Origin: Planctomycetota bacterium
GTDB lineage: Bacteria > Planctomycetota > J058
Assembly (NCBI GenBank): GCA_023954375.1
Contig: JAMLIC010000017.1
Span: forward strand, 62,001-126,000
DNA: 64,000 bases
Direction: 5' to 3'
The notes under the pieces were generated by a model. That model searched no databases and had not been told where the DNA came from. It saw nothing but the letters and a program-made list of their open reading frames with translations. Both the position numbers and the translations under genes were made by a program. Shown piece after piece: positions 25,616 to 35,100 of this stretch (the first letter of the stretch is position 1; every line of letters begins with the position of its first letter).

Positions 25616-27364
25616 ATGATCGACACGTTCAAGCGCTGGACCCTTGCCCTCGCCCTCGGCGCGGGCCTGGCGGCCTCGATGCACGGCTGCGACGGCGGCG
25701 GGAGCCGCGGCGGCGGACAGGCGGCGGCGGGCGCGACGGCCGCGCCGACGACCTCCCAGACCGCGACGCCCGCGGGTCCGCAGGCCCCGGCGCCGCGGCC
25801 GCGGAGCGCCACGGTCGTGGCGCGGCACGGGGAGGGCTTCCTCGAGGTGCACCACGGCGGCCGCAAGGTCGTCCACACGAAGGGGACCTCCTACGAGCGC
25901 GGCGTGCAGTACGGCGTGCTCGTCGGCGACGAGGTCGAGGGCGTGTTCGGCAAGCTGACGCAGTACGTCGCGGCGCAGGGCATCGGGCTGGCGGCATCGC
26001 TCCAGCCGCTGCTGACCCCGGTCGGCGCGGCGGTCATGCGCCCCTACTTCGACGCGGACGCGCTCGAGGAGCTGCGCGGGATCGTCGACGGCATGCGCCT
26101 GCGCAACCCCGGCACGTTCGTGACCGAGGCCGACCTGATCTTCATCAACAGCATCATCGACCTCGGCGCGGTCGTGAACCTCGACGTCTTCCGCTGCAGC
26201 GGCCTGGCGGTGTGGGGCTCGATCGCCAAGGACGGCAAGCTGTTCCAGACGCGCTGCGTCGACCTGATGATCGGCTCGGGGATCGAGGACCACGCGCTGG
26301 TGGTGATCGCCAAGCCCGAGGGCGGCGTCCCCTACCTCAACCCGGGCTGGGCCGGCATGATCGGCGCGGCGTCGGGGCTCAACGCGCGCGGCGTGGGCGT
26401 GTCGCAGGTGTGGGCCTTCTCGATCGACAAGGGCTTCGGGCGGCCGTGGATCCTGGCCACGCGCGAGCTGCTGGCGACGGGCTCGAGCGTCGACGACGCC
26501 GTCCGCATCTTCAGCTCGCACCGGCGCACCTACGGGAGCAACTTCGTGTTCGCCGACCGGGGCGACACGCGCGGCGGACAGCCGCGCGGGATCAGCATCG
26601 AGTCGTCGCAGCGTGACCTGCGGATCTTCGAGTCGAACGACCCGGCCGAGGACCAGGCGCTGTGGAACGGCCAGCCCTACGCGATCAAGATCCCGGAGGC
26701 CGTGTTCCGCGGCGACGCCTACCTCGACCCGACCATGCGCGCGCGCCAGACGGGCAGCGCCGGGCCGACGGGCGACCCGCGGCCGACGAGCGCCTACCGC
26801 AACCGCTACCAGGGGCAGGCCGACGGGATCCTGCGCTACGTCAACGCCGGCGTGAAGATCGGCCCCGACGAGTGCATCCAGATCACGAAGGACGTGGCGA
26901 TGCGGCGCAACTCGCTCCAGTGCGTCGTCTACGCCAACACCGACCTCGAGGTGTGGGTCGCCAACTCGCGGATCGGGCCGAACGGCCAGCTCTTCGACGC
27001 CTGGGACGAGCCCTACCTGCACTACAGCCTCGACGACTACGCGCCGGTCGCGCGGGCCGTCCCCGACCGCACGACCTTCGCCCGCGGCGAGACCGTGCAG
27101 GTCGCCGTCCCGATCACGACGCTCGGCCGCGGCCACGGCCTCGACGTCCACGTGGCGCTCGACCTCGGCGGCGTGACGACCGTCCTCGGGTCGGCCACCG
27201 CGCTCACGCTCCCCGACCGCGGCAGCGTGACGGCGATCGTCGACGTGACGATCCCGGCCGGGCTCGGGAACGTCGGCCTGGGCGCCCTGCACGTCGAGGT
27301 CATGGAGACCGGCACGACGGCGATCGTGGACGTCGCGCGCACCGCCGTGACGATCACCCCCTGA
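25616..27364 (+). CDS. C45-family autoproteolytic acyltransferase/acyl-amide hydrolase (Ntn)
   Basis: 582 residues from ATG 25616; in-frame ATG 25589, overlapping the ceramidase stop, is an alternative. The N-terminus is a signal peptide with an imperfect lipobox (ASMHGC) and a Gly/Ala/Thr/Pro linker. The core matches the acyl-CoA:6-APA acyltransferase/C45 group: GTSYERGVQYGVLVGDEV, EELRGIVDGM, predicted nucleophile C194 at DVFRC-SGLAVWG, LNPGWAGMIGAASGLNARGVGVS, and GFGRPWILATRELLA. The precursor should cleave before Cys194. An Ig-like C-terminal domain (about 490-582) is attached. It probably hydrolyses N-acyl amides such as acyl-amino acids or ceramides, in line with the adjacent ceramidase. 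Confidence 0.83.
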   Translation: MIDTFKRWTLALALGAGLAASMHGCDGGGSRGGGQAAAGATAAPTTSQTATPAGPQAPAPRPRSATVVARHGEGFLEVHHGGRKVVHTKGTSYERGVQYGVLVGDEVEGVFGKLTQYVAAQGIGLAASLQPLLTPVGAAVMRPYFDADALEELRGIVDGMRLRNPGTFVTEADLIFINSIIDLGAVVNLDVFRCSGLAVWGSIAKDGKLFQTRCVDLMIGSGIEDHALVVIAKPEGGVPYLNPGWAGMIGAASGLNARGVGVSQVWAFSIDKGFGRPWILATRELLATGSSVDDAVRIFSSHRRTYGSNFVFADRGDTRGGQPRGISIESSQRDLRIFESNDPAEDQALWNGQPYAIKIPEAVFRGDAYLDPTMRARQTGSAGPTGDPRPTSAYRNRYQGQADGILRYVNAGVKIGPDECIQITKDVAMRRNSLQCVVYANTDLEVWVANSRIGPNGQLFDAWDEPYLHYSLDDYAPVARAVPDRTTFARGETVQVAVPITTLGRGHGLDVHVALDLGGVTTVLGSATALTLPDRGSVTAIVDVTIPAGLGNVGLGALHVEVMETGTTAIVDVARTAVTITP

Positions 27365-27420
27365 GACGGACGTCGTCGGCTCACGCGCCCGCGGCCGGGC
27401 CCGGTTCAGATGACGACGTG

Positions 27421-27963
27421 ATGCACGCTCTCGCCCCCCTCCTCGCCGCGGCGCGCGCGCACCTCGGCCCGCCGCCAGCGCTGGACGCGCTCGAGCAGGC
27501 GTTGGCGGCCGTGGATGCCGAGGCGCTCGGGCCCGCGCTGCGCGAGCGCCTGGCCGGTCTGGCGCCCGGCGCCCGCTGGGTGGGCGACGACCTGCTCGTC
27601 GTCCAGGGCGGGCGCGTGAGCCTGTTCCTCCTCCCGGCCGGCGGCGGGATCCCGCTCCACGACCATCCGCGGATGGACGTCCTCCTGCGCGTGGTCGAGG
27701 GCCGGCTGCGCCTGCGAGCGCTCGACTGGCTCGACCCGGCCGCGGGGCTGGCGCGGCCGGCGGGCGAGCGCGTCGTCGGGCCGGAGGACGGCGTGGCCGC
27801 GGGCGGGCCGGTCGCGGGGAACCTGCACGCCCTCGAGGCGCTCGGGCCGTGCGCGTTCGTGGACGTGCTCGCGCCGGACTACGGGGCGGGGCGGCCGTGC
27901 CGCTACTACGCCGAGGCGCCGGCGCCGGGCGGCCTGGTGCGGCTGGCCGAGCGACGGCCCTGA
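27421..27963 (+). CDS. Thiol dioxygenase of the ADO/plant cysteine oxidase family
   Basis: 180 residues from ATG 27421. The cupin core shows the PCO/ADO pattern: FLLPAGGGIPLHDHPRMDVLLRVVEGRLRLRALDW, with HDH as metal ligands; GNLHALEALGPCAFVDVLAPDY, with the third His; and CRYYAE. Such enzymes add two oxygens to a thiol, in cysteamine or an N-terminal Cys, using non-haem Fe(II). Length is slightly below eukaryotic ADO, with a short Ala/Leu-rich N-terminus. It ends 1 bp from the stop of the convergent NifU-like gene. Bacterial substrate unknown. Confidence 0.8.
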   Translation: MHALAPLLAAARAHLGPPPALDALEQALAAVDAEALGPALRERLAGLAPGARWVGDDLLVVQGGRVSLFLLPAGGGIPLHDHPRMDVLLRVVEGRLRLRALDWLDPAAGLARPAGERVVGPEDGVAAGGPVAGNLHALEALGPCAFVDVLAPDYGAGRPCRYYAEAPAPGGLVRLAERRP

Positions 27964-27964
27964 C

Positions 27965-28528
27965 TCAGGCGCGCCGCTCGCGCGTGATGAGCTCCTCGAC
28001 CTCCAGGCGGCAGGAGCGGCAGCCGGTGCAGGCGCGGGTCCAGAACTGCACCTCCTCGACCGTGCGCAGGGCGCGCTCGCGCACGGCGCGGCGGATCCGG
28101 CCCTCGCGGACGAACAGGCAGCGGCACACGACGCGGCCATCGCGGCGGAACGGGTCGGGCTCGCCGCGCAAGGCGGCCAGGGCGGCGGCGAGCGCCTCGA
28201 GCGGCGGCAGGAGCATGGGGAGGTTCTCGAGGTGCAGGCCGAACTCGGCGCCGATCGCCTCCGGGGTCAGCGCCGCCACCTCGGGCAGCGGGCGCCCACG
28301 GATCAGCGTCGTCACGAGCGACAGGCCGGCGCGGCAGCTGCGGTCGCCCTCGACCTCGAAGGTCGCCGCGTCGACGGCGCGCCGCGCGGCGTCGAGCCGC
28401 AGGAAGAGCCGCAGGACGGAGTCCTCGCGCCGGCCCTCGACGCAGCCGATCGCGTCGGCCGGGTCGAGCGGGCCCTCGTTCCTGGGCGCGCGGAAGTGCT
28501 CGAACACGACGGCGGGCAGCGGGGGCAC
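27965..28528 (-). CDS. NifU-like scaffold fused to a BFD-type [2Fe-2S] domain
   Basis: 187 residues from GTG 28528. Residues 1-115 resemble the IscU/NifU N-terminal scaffold (FEHFRAPRNEGPLDPADAIGC, C29; DRSCRAGLSLVTTLIRG, C65), but no third cluster Cys is visible. Residues 130-187 carry the bacterioferritin-associated-ferredoxin-like pattern C135-R-C137 ... C167-T-G-C170, with an extra C173. The C-terminal Nfu domain of classical NifU is absent. There is no SD; TAGAAT lies about 8 nt upstream of GTG, so the mRNA may be leaderless. Likely an iron-sulfur assembly or electron-transfer accessory. Confidence 0.78.
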   Translation of the reverse strand: MPPLPAVVFEHFRAPRNEGPLDPADAIGCVEGRREDSVLRLFLRLDAARRAVDAATFEVEGDRSCRAGLSLVTTLIRGRPLPEVAALTPEAIGAEFGLHLENLPMLLPPLEALAAALAALRGEPDPFRRDGRVVCRCLFVREGRIRRAVRERALRTVEEVQFWTRACTGCRSCRLEVEELITRERRA

Positions 28529-28538
28529 GAGGAGGATT

Positions 28539-29543
28539 CTACGGCGCGGCCCGGCGGCGGAGCCACCCGGGCAGGGGGACGGCGTCGCGCCACAGCTCGT
28601 GGCGATGCCCGAGCCACCACACGAGCACGCCGAGCGGGGGGATCAGGAGCGAGGTCACGAGGCCGACCGTGGCCGCCCGCGGGACGGTGGTGTCGAAGTA
28701 GGCGGCGATCCGCGAGTAGTCGTTGGTGCCGTCGGCCATGAGGAACGACTGCACGTGGTAGACGTACTGGAAGGCCGGGTCGGTGATGAGCTTGCGGAAC
28801 ATGTTGACGTTGTTGAACCACGAGCTCCAGGCGAGCGTGGCGTAGATCGGGCGCTCGTAGGGCTTGTCGAGCCCGCCGCGGAGCGCGAGGTAGAAGAACA
28901 GCGCCGCGAACAGGACCTCCCCGCCGTGCCCGGCCCAGAGGAACACCACCTCCTTCACGGGCAGGAGGGCCAGGACGCCGAAGACGAGCGGCAGGGCGGC
29001 GAGCGGCGCGAGCAGCGAGAGCGGCGGGCGCGCGCGCACGACCAGCGTCCCGACGGCCGCCCAGGCGAGCACGAAGGCCACCACCGACTGCTGGCCGTGG
29101 AAGGTGACCACGGGCAGGGGGATCGACGGGAAGCCCAGCAGCCAGCCGAAGATCGCGTGGCCGAACTCGTGCGCGGGCGCGCCCATGCCCCAGCCGAGCA
29201 GGCCGCAGCAGAGGAGGTTCAGCGCGAGCGCCCCCGGGACCCCGGCGGCGAGGTGGACGACGGGCAGGGGCACGTGCGTCGACCACGACCCGGGCGCCGG
29301 CGGCTCCTCGACCGGGACCTTGCGCAGATGGTGGTCGGGCGGGCGAAAGCGCGCGTCGTCATCCTCCTCCGGTGCGAGTGGCGCGGCGACCGGCGCCCCG
29401 ATCGGGGCGGGGTCGGCGTCCGCCGGCGGGTCGGGACGCCGCCGGGGCGGCCCGAGCATCGCGCGGCACAGCGAGCAGACGAGGGCCTCGGCGTCGTTGA
29501 CGTAGCCGCACCCGCCGCACGGCCGGCCCCCCGCTCGGGTCAT
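28539..29543 (-). CDS. Membrane metalloprotease-like protein (HEFGH) with zinc ribbon
   Basis: 334 residues from ATG 29543, preceded by GAGGGGGG. The N-terminal zinc ribbon (CGGCGYVNDAEALVCSLC) and a Pro/Ala/Asp-rich linker lead to five to six TM segments. The motif HEFGHAIFGWLLG (about 125-137) is a classic HExxH metal site at the start of a TM helix, as in site-2/M50 proteases. A distal NPDG-type third ligand is not clear; LITDPAF and NDYSR are possible regions. Predicted intramembrane or membrane-associated zinc protease. Ten bp separate it from the NifU-like gene, so cotranscription is likely. Confidence 0.72.
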   Translation of the reverse strand: MTRAGGRPCGGCGYVNDAEALVCSLCRAMLGPPRRRPDPPADADPAPIGAPVAAPLAPEEDDDARFRPPDHHLRKVPVEEPPAPGSWSTHVPLPVVHLAAGVPGALALNLLCCGLLGWGMGAPAHEFGHAIFGWLLGFPSIPLPVVTFHGQQSVVAFVLAWAAVGTLVVRARPPLSLLAPLAALPLVFGVLALLPVKEVVFLWAGHGGEVLFAALFFYLALRGGLDKPYERPIYATLAWSSWFNNVNMFRKLITDPAFQYVYHVQSFLMADGTNDYSRIAAYFDTTVPRAATVGLVTSLLIPPLGVLVWWLGHRHELWRDAVPLPGWLRRRAAP

Positions 29544-29696
29544 CCGTCCCCCCTCGGCCCGAGGATACCCACGGGACAGGTCCGAGCGTCCTCCTCACGG
29601 GGGTGCCACCGCGGCGAAATGATGGCTGAAATCGCGGCGTCTCCGTTTACACGGCCGTGACTTGCGCCGGGCACGGGGGCTGCGCCTCCGACGGCC

Positions 29697-31943
29697 ATGA
29701 ACCGACGCGCGCTCCTCCTCACGGGGTCGATCCTGGTGGCGCTGGCGCCGGCGACCCTGGCGCAGGAAGGCGCCGCGGCCGGGCGGTTCATGCCCCTGAC
29801 GGACCTCCGGGGCCTCGAGGCGAGCGGCCGGACCCGCTGGCCGGAGCTCGCCCGGCTGATCGACGACGCCCACGCCCTCACCGCCGCCCGCGGCGAGCCG
29901 ACCGGCGCGGCGGCCCTCCGCCGGCGGCACGGCGCGAGCCTCACCCGCCGCGGCGCCGACCGCGACCGCGCCGCGCTGGCCGAGGCCTGGGCCGCGCTCG
30001 AGGTCCTCGAGCGCGCGGCACCTGCCGACGCCTCGCCGCACGCCGCCGTGCGCCGGCAGGTGGTCGCGGTGATCGAGGCCGGCCTCGCCCGCGCCGCCGC
30101 GCGCGAGGGCGTCCGCGCCCCGCGCCTCGTCGACCCGGACGTGAGCGGCGGCGCGCTCGCGGGGAGCCTGGCGGCGCTCCCCCGCGTCCCCGTGACCACG
30201 CAGGCGCTCGCCGAGGCCGCGGCGCACCTGCTCCTGGCCCTCGCCCAGGACGCGCGGGCGCACGGCGCGCCGCCGCCGGGGCCGCTCGGGGACGCTGCGC
30301 TCGCGGCCACCCTCGCCCGGGCCGGCCGGGCCGAGGTGTGGCGCGCCGAGGGCCGCTCGGCGAGAGGTCCTTACGCGGCCGAGGTGCTGATCGAGCACGA
30401 CCATGGGCGCCTGCACGTCGAGCGCCGGGGCCCGGGCGCGCCTGCGGTCCGCCTCGTCCTCGAGCGCCAGGGCGGCGCCTGGGAGGGCAGCGCCGAGGTG
30501 GCCACGACGAGCCTGGCCGGCGCGCTCGCCGGCGCCGACACGGGGCCGGCGCGGCTCGGTCTGCGCCTCACCCCGCGCGCCGACGGCGCGCTCGACGGCG
30601 CCTGGACGCTCGAGCGCGCCGGCGCGCAGGTCGACGCGGGCGAGGAGGTCCTCCGCCGCGAGACGCCGTCGACGGGCGTCGCCGCGCTCCTCGGCGCGAG
30701 CGACCTGATGACCGAGATCGTCGCCGCCGTCCGACCGGTCGCCGCGCGCGGGACCGTGCCCGCCGGCCTCGTCCTGACCACCGGCAACGCCGCCGACCCC
30801 CGCGCGCTCGTCACGGGTCCCGAGATCTTCGGCGAGTACGCCCGGGCGATCGCCGCCGCCGAGCGTGAGGTGCTGCTCCAGACGTTCGTGTGGGAGACGG
30901 AGAGCCAGGCCTCCGCCCGGGTGCTCGCGGCGATCGCCGCCCTCGCGGCGCGGCCGGCGGCCGAGGACGCGCCGCCCGTGCGCGTGCGCCTGCTGCTCAA
31001 CGCCCACCGCCTCGCCGGCGGCTCGTTCGAGCGCCTGCGCGCCGCCGTGGCCGCCCTGGGCCTCGACCCGCGCCGGGTCGACGTGCAGGTCGGCCGCTAC
31101 AGGCACACGCTCCTGGGCGCGCTGCACACCAAGTCGCTCGTCGTCGACGGCCGCGTGGCCCTGGTCGGCGGCGCGAACCTCGAGGTCGTGCACGACGCCG
31201 GGACGCCGTGGTTCGATACGGCCTACCGGGTCGAGGGCGAGGTCGCCCAGGGCGTCCGCGCCGACTTCGTCGAGGCCTGGCGCCGCGCCACCGGGGAGGA
31301 CCTCCCCGCCCTGCCGCGCGACGGCGGGCGCGCGGGCGAGGTGCCCATGCTCCTCGCGACGCGCCACGCCGACGGCAACCCGTTCACCAACTCGACGCGC
31401 GACCCGCAGGGCGCCGCCTTCCTCACGGCGATCACCCGCGCGCGCCGCCTGGTCCGCCTCCACTCGCCCAACCTCAACGACGACGCCGTGAAGCGCGCGC
31501 TCCTCGCGGCGGTCCTCGAGCGGGGCGTCAAGGTCGAGCTCGTCCTTTCCCTCGGCTTCAACGAGCGCACGGAGAGCCTGCCTGGCCAGGGCGGCGGGAA
31601 CCTGAAGAACGTGACCGCGCTCCACCGCGCCCTCGAGGCGCGGGGCGGACCCGCCGCGGCGGCCCTCCTCGACGCGCGCTGGTTCGCCGACGCCTCGGGG
31701 ACCCCGATCGTCGGCAACGGCCCCGGCGCGGCGCACGCGAAGTACGCCTCGTTCGACGGGCACGTGGCGATCGTCGGCAGCACCAACCTCGACACGCAGA
31801 GCCTGAACCACAGCCGCGAGGTCAACGTCGTGGTCGACGACGTCGCCACGACCGCCGCCTGGGACGCCGCGGTGTTCGAGCCGAGCTTCGCCCGCGCGGC
31901 GCCGGCCCGCGCGCCGGCGGTGGACGTGGCGCTGGGGGAGTGA
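29697..31943 (+). CDS. Secreted phospholipase D / cardiolipin synthase-like protein
   Basis: 748 residues. The signal peptide MNRRALLLTGSILVALAPATLA directs export. Residues 25-350 are an unrecognised Ala-rich helical region. The C-terminal half has two complete HKD motifs: H477TKSLVVDG with GGANLEVVHD, and H680AKYASFDG with GSTNLDTQSLNHSRE. Both contain the His, Lys and Asp/Glu pattern of the PLD phosphatidyltransferase fold. It could hydrolyse or transfer phosphatidyl groups in the envelope. The long N-terminal domain is not part of ordinary cardiolipin synthase. No strong RBS is seen. Confidence 0.87.
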   Translation: MNRRALLLTGSILVALAPATLAQEGAAAGRFMPLTDLRGLEASGRTRWPELARLIDDAHALTAARGEPTGAAALRRRHGASLTRRGADRDRAALAEAWAALEVLERAAPADASPHAAVRRQVVAVIEAGLARAAAREGVRAPRLVDPDVSGGALAGSLAALPRVPVTTQALAEAAAHLLLALAQDARAHGAPPPGPLGDAALAATLARAGRAEVWRAEGRSARGPYAAEVLIEHDHGRLHVERRGPGAPAVRLVLERQGGAWEGSAEVATTSLAGALAGADTGPARLGLRLTPRADGALDGAWTLERAGAQVDAGEEVLRRETPSTGVAALLGASDLMTEIVAAVRPVAARGTVPAGLVLTTGNAADPRALVTGPEIFGEYARAIAAAEREVLLQTFVWETESQASARVLAAIAALAARPAAEDAPPVRVRLLLNAHRLAGGSFERLRAAVAALGLDPRRVDVQVGRYRHTLLGALHTKSLVVDGRVALVGGANLEVVHDAGTPWFDTAYRVEGEVAQGVRADFVEAWRRATGEDLPALPRDGGRAGEVPMLLATRHADGNPFTNSTRDPQGAAFLTAITRARRLVRLHSPNLNDDAVKRALLAAVLERGVKVELVLSLGFNERTESLPGQGGGNLKNVTALHRALEARGGPAAAALLDARWFADASGTPIVGNGPGAAHAKYASFDGHVAIVGSTNLDTQSLNHSREVNVVVDDVATTAAWDAAVFEPSFARAAPARAPAVDVALGE

Positions 31944-31974
31944 CGGCCCTCGCCAGGTCCCGTCGCAGGAAGGA

Positions 31975-32097
31975 ACCACGGAGCGCACGGAGGACACGGA
32001 GAGAAGACGAGAGGAGAGTGAGGAAGCACACCGAACCTGCTCCTCGCGCCTGCTGCTTCCTTCTTCTCTCCTCCGTGTCCTCCGTGCGCTCCGTGGT
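31975..32097. terminator. Long inverted repeat between convergent genes
   Basis: 31975-32007 is nearly the exact reverse complement of 32062-32097, differing by one 3-bp gap. Each arm is built of CCACGGAG/CACGGAGGACACGGAG-type units, with a 54-nt loop. It lies between the PLD stop (31943) and the subtilase stop (32110) and could terminate both transcripts. The sequence type resembles CACGGAG-rich intergenic repeats seen in many bacterial genomes. Confidence 0.75.
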
Positions 32098-32109
32098 GAG
32101 TCCCGCGCC

Positions 32110-35100
32110 TCAGCCCCGCGCGGCGCGGCGCCGCAGCACCACCAGCGCCGCCACCACCACCAGCAGGCCCGCGCCCAGCGGCGACCCGGGCGCCGACGGC
32201 GCGCTCAGCGCGCACGGGCCGCTGCCCCCGCCGCTCCTCCCGCCCGACCGCCCGCCGGCGGTCAGCGGCGCCGCGGTCGTGCCGCGCCCGCCGCCCATCT
32301 GGGTCGCCTCGAAGGTCGTGGCGATCGGGTTCAGCGCGTTGCCGGCGGCGTCGCGCGGCGGGTCGCGCCAGTAGACGGCGAAGCTCACCGTGCCGGGCGT
32401 GGGGTAGGCGTCGCCGCCCAGCGGGATCGGGTCCTGGTTCGTCAGCGTCAGCACCGACGAGCGGATCCCCGGCCGGTCCGACCAGCCGCTCCCGGCGCGC
32501 GGCACGAGGCGCGTCAGCGCGGGCACCGACAGGTCGGTCGACTCGCCCTGCGCGTCGAGGGCCTTGACCTCGACGTCGCGCGCCGTCGGGTCCATGGAGA
32601 TGTCGAACGTCCAGCGCACCTCGAGCGCCCCGGCCGGGATCGTGCCGGTCGCCGCGTCGACCGCCGTCACGTCGACGTCGACGTCGTAGGGCACCACGAA
32701 CACCGGGTTCGTCCAGCAGCGGTAGTCGTCCGGCCCGAGGTCGCCCTGGTCGGGGTCCGCGCCGGTGTAGGCGCCGGCCATGAAGGCGGTGATCTTCGTC
32801 ACCGGCCCCTCGCGGGAGGGGTCGAGCGCCTGCACCAGGTCCTGGTCGGCGCCGCCCAGCGCGAGCTGGTTGACGCCGACGAGCTGGTCGACCAGGCCCC
32901 GACGCCGCGTCGGGTTGGGCGCCCCCGCCTCGGTCTTGTAGAGGTGGATCACCCGGATCGGGCCCCACTCGGGGCTGGTCGAGTAGCGGTAGCGGAACGC
33001 CGGCGCGTCGGAGCCCCGGCGCACCAGCGCGGTGAAGCCGCCGTCGAGCGCGCCATCGCCGCCCATGCGGCCGTCCTCGTCGTCGGCGACGAGCGTCGCG
33101 TCGTGCCAGCGCCGGTCGCCGCTGTCGAAGCGCCGGTCGGCGTCGAGGCTCAGCTCGAGGAGCGGCCCGTCGGTCGTCACGCAGTTGCCGTCCGCGTAGG
33201 CGAGCATCCAGCGGTCCTCGAGGGTCGCGCCGGTCTTGCCCTCGGCGAAGCAGTAGGTGCGCACGCCGTAGTAGGCCTCGTCGCCCACGTTGTAGGTCAT
33301 CTGGATCGAGAGCGGCGTCGCCGCGCGCCCGACCGAGAAGTTGAAGTCGCCGTGCGCGTCCGAGCCGCCCGCCTGGTAGATCTTGCGCACGAAGCGCGTG
33401 TCCGGCTCGCTCGTGAACGCGTACTCGAGCGTCTTCGCCATCATCCGGTGCCACTCGGTCATGCCGACCCAGAGGCCCTTGTCCCAGCCCGACTCGCCGC
33501 GGCTGAACGTCTGGTTCGCCCACGGGTTGAGGTCGTTGAAGTCGATCTGACTCGTCGGCAGCGACCGCGTGCCGCGGCCGTTGAAGAACTCGACCCCCTT
33601 GACCACGAACTTGTTCGTCTGGTCGTGCACCTCGTCGCGCGTGCGCCGCGCCGGGTCGAGGCCGTAGGCGCGGTCCAGGTTCTCGTCGCGCCAGCCCTGG
33701 CCGCTGAACGGGTGCGCCGCGTAGGTGAACGCCTTGCCCTGCCGCGCCTGGCGGTTCTTCGCCACGTCGTTGAGCAGCGGGAACAGGTCGACGTTGATGT
33801 TCGGGTTGCCCGGCCCCACGAGCCACCCGCCGCCGTGCCACGGCCCCTCCACGTGGTCGGCGTGGTAGAGGAGCATGTGGGCCCCGAGCGGCACGCCCGG
33901 CAGCAGGTTCGCCAGCTGGTTCACGAGCTGGTTCACGAACGGGATGTTGATCTTGGGGATGGGGATGTCCTGCTTGAACGCCACCTCCTCGCCCGCGCTC
34001 GGCCCGAGGACGTTGCGGAACGCCTCGAGCTGACCGACGCCGGGGTTGCGCGCGGGCGACTGCGGCCCGAAGGGCGGCCGGTGGTCCGGCCCATCGGGAT
34101 CGGGGATCGTCCTGTTGTTGAACGAGTTGTGATCCGTCGTGATGATCCGGCCCCAGGCGGCCTGCTGCGTCGGGGCGGAGATCACGCCCATGGCGTAGGC
34201 CGACTCGAAGACCATCTGCAGCGGCCCGCCGTAGGCCTTGCGGGGCGCGAACAGGTCCAGCGGCGAGCCGAAGTACCACTCCGCGATCGTGTGGTGGTGG
34301 ACGTCGTGGTAGTGGTTCTCGCCCGGCAGGCTGGGCAGCGACGTGGGCGAGAAGCGCACCCGCATGACCGCCCGGTGGCTGCCGCTGCGCGTGCTCGTCA
34401 GCCCGAACAGGAGCGTCCGCCGCTGCTGCCAGCTGACCTTCACGTCGACGAACTTGTCGGTCAGCGCGGTCGGGCTCAGCGGCACGCCGAGCACGTCGCG
34501 CGGCAGGCGCAGGACGTCGTGGCGCCCGTTCATGTCCAGCTCGACGTCGCCGAACAGGTCCTGCGCCGTCGCGCCCGGGCGCGGCGTCCCCAGCTCGTCG
34601 ACGATCACGAGGCCCTGCGGCGCGACGGCCGGGCGCATGCCCCACGCGTCGTCGTAGACCGTCGTCCCGGGCCCCGTCGGGGTGTCGCGCACGAGCACCT
34701 CCGTGCGCGTCACCCGCAGCCGCGTGGCCGGGGTCCGGCCGCCCTTGCTCGGCACGAACACCTGCACCGGCACGTAGGGCCGCTGCGGGTCCACGCGCCA
34801 GGGCGCGTCCGGGATGAGGTCCACGCCGTTCGACTGCTGGTAGAGCGGCTGGAGCGCCCCGTGCGCGCCGAGCGAGAAGTCGGTCACGAGCGTGTTGTCC
34901 GACAGGCGCGCCTCGCCGGGCGAGCCGGCGACCCGCGCCTCGAAGCGGAGGATCCCCGCCGGCGGCTGGGCCGGGAGCGTCCAGGTGAACTGGAGCGTCG
35001 CGCGCCCGGCCGGCGCGAGGGTCGGGATCACCTGCCGCGGCAGGGCGATCGGCGTCGCCGCGGGCGCGGTCGAGGCCCGCACCTCCACGATGCTCGCGTC

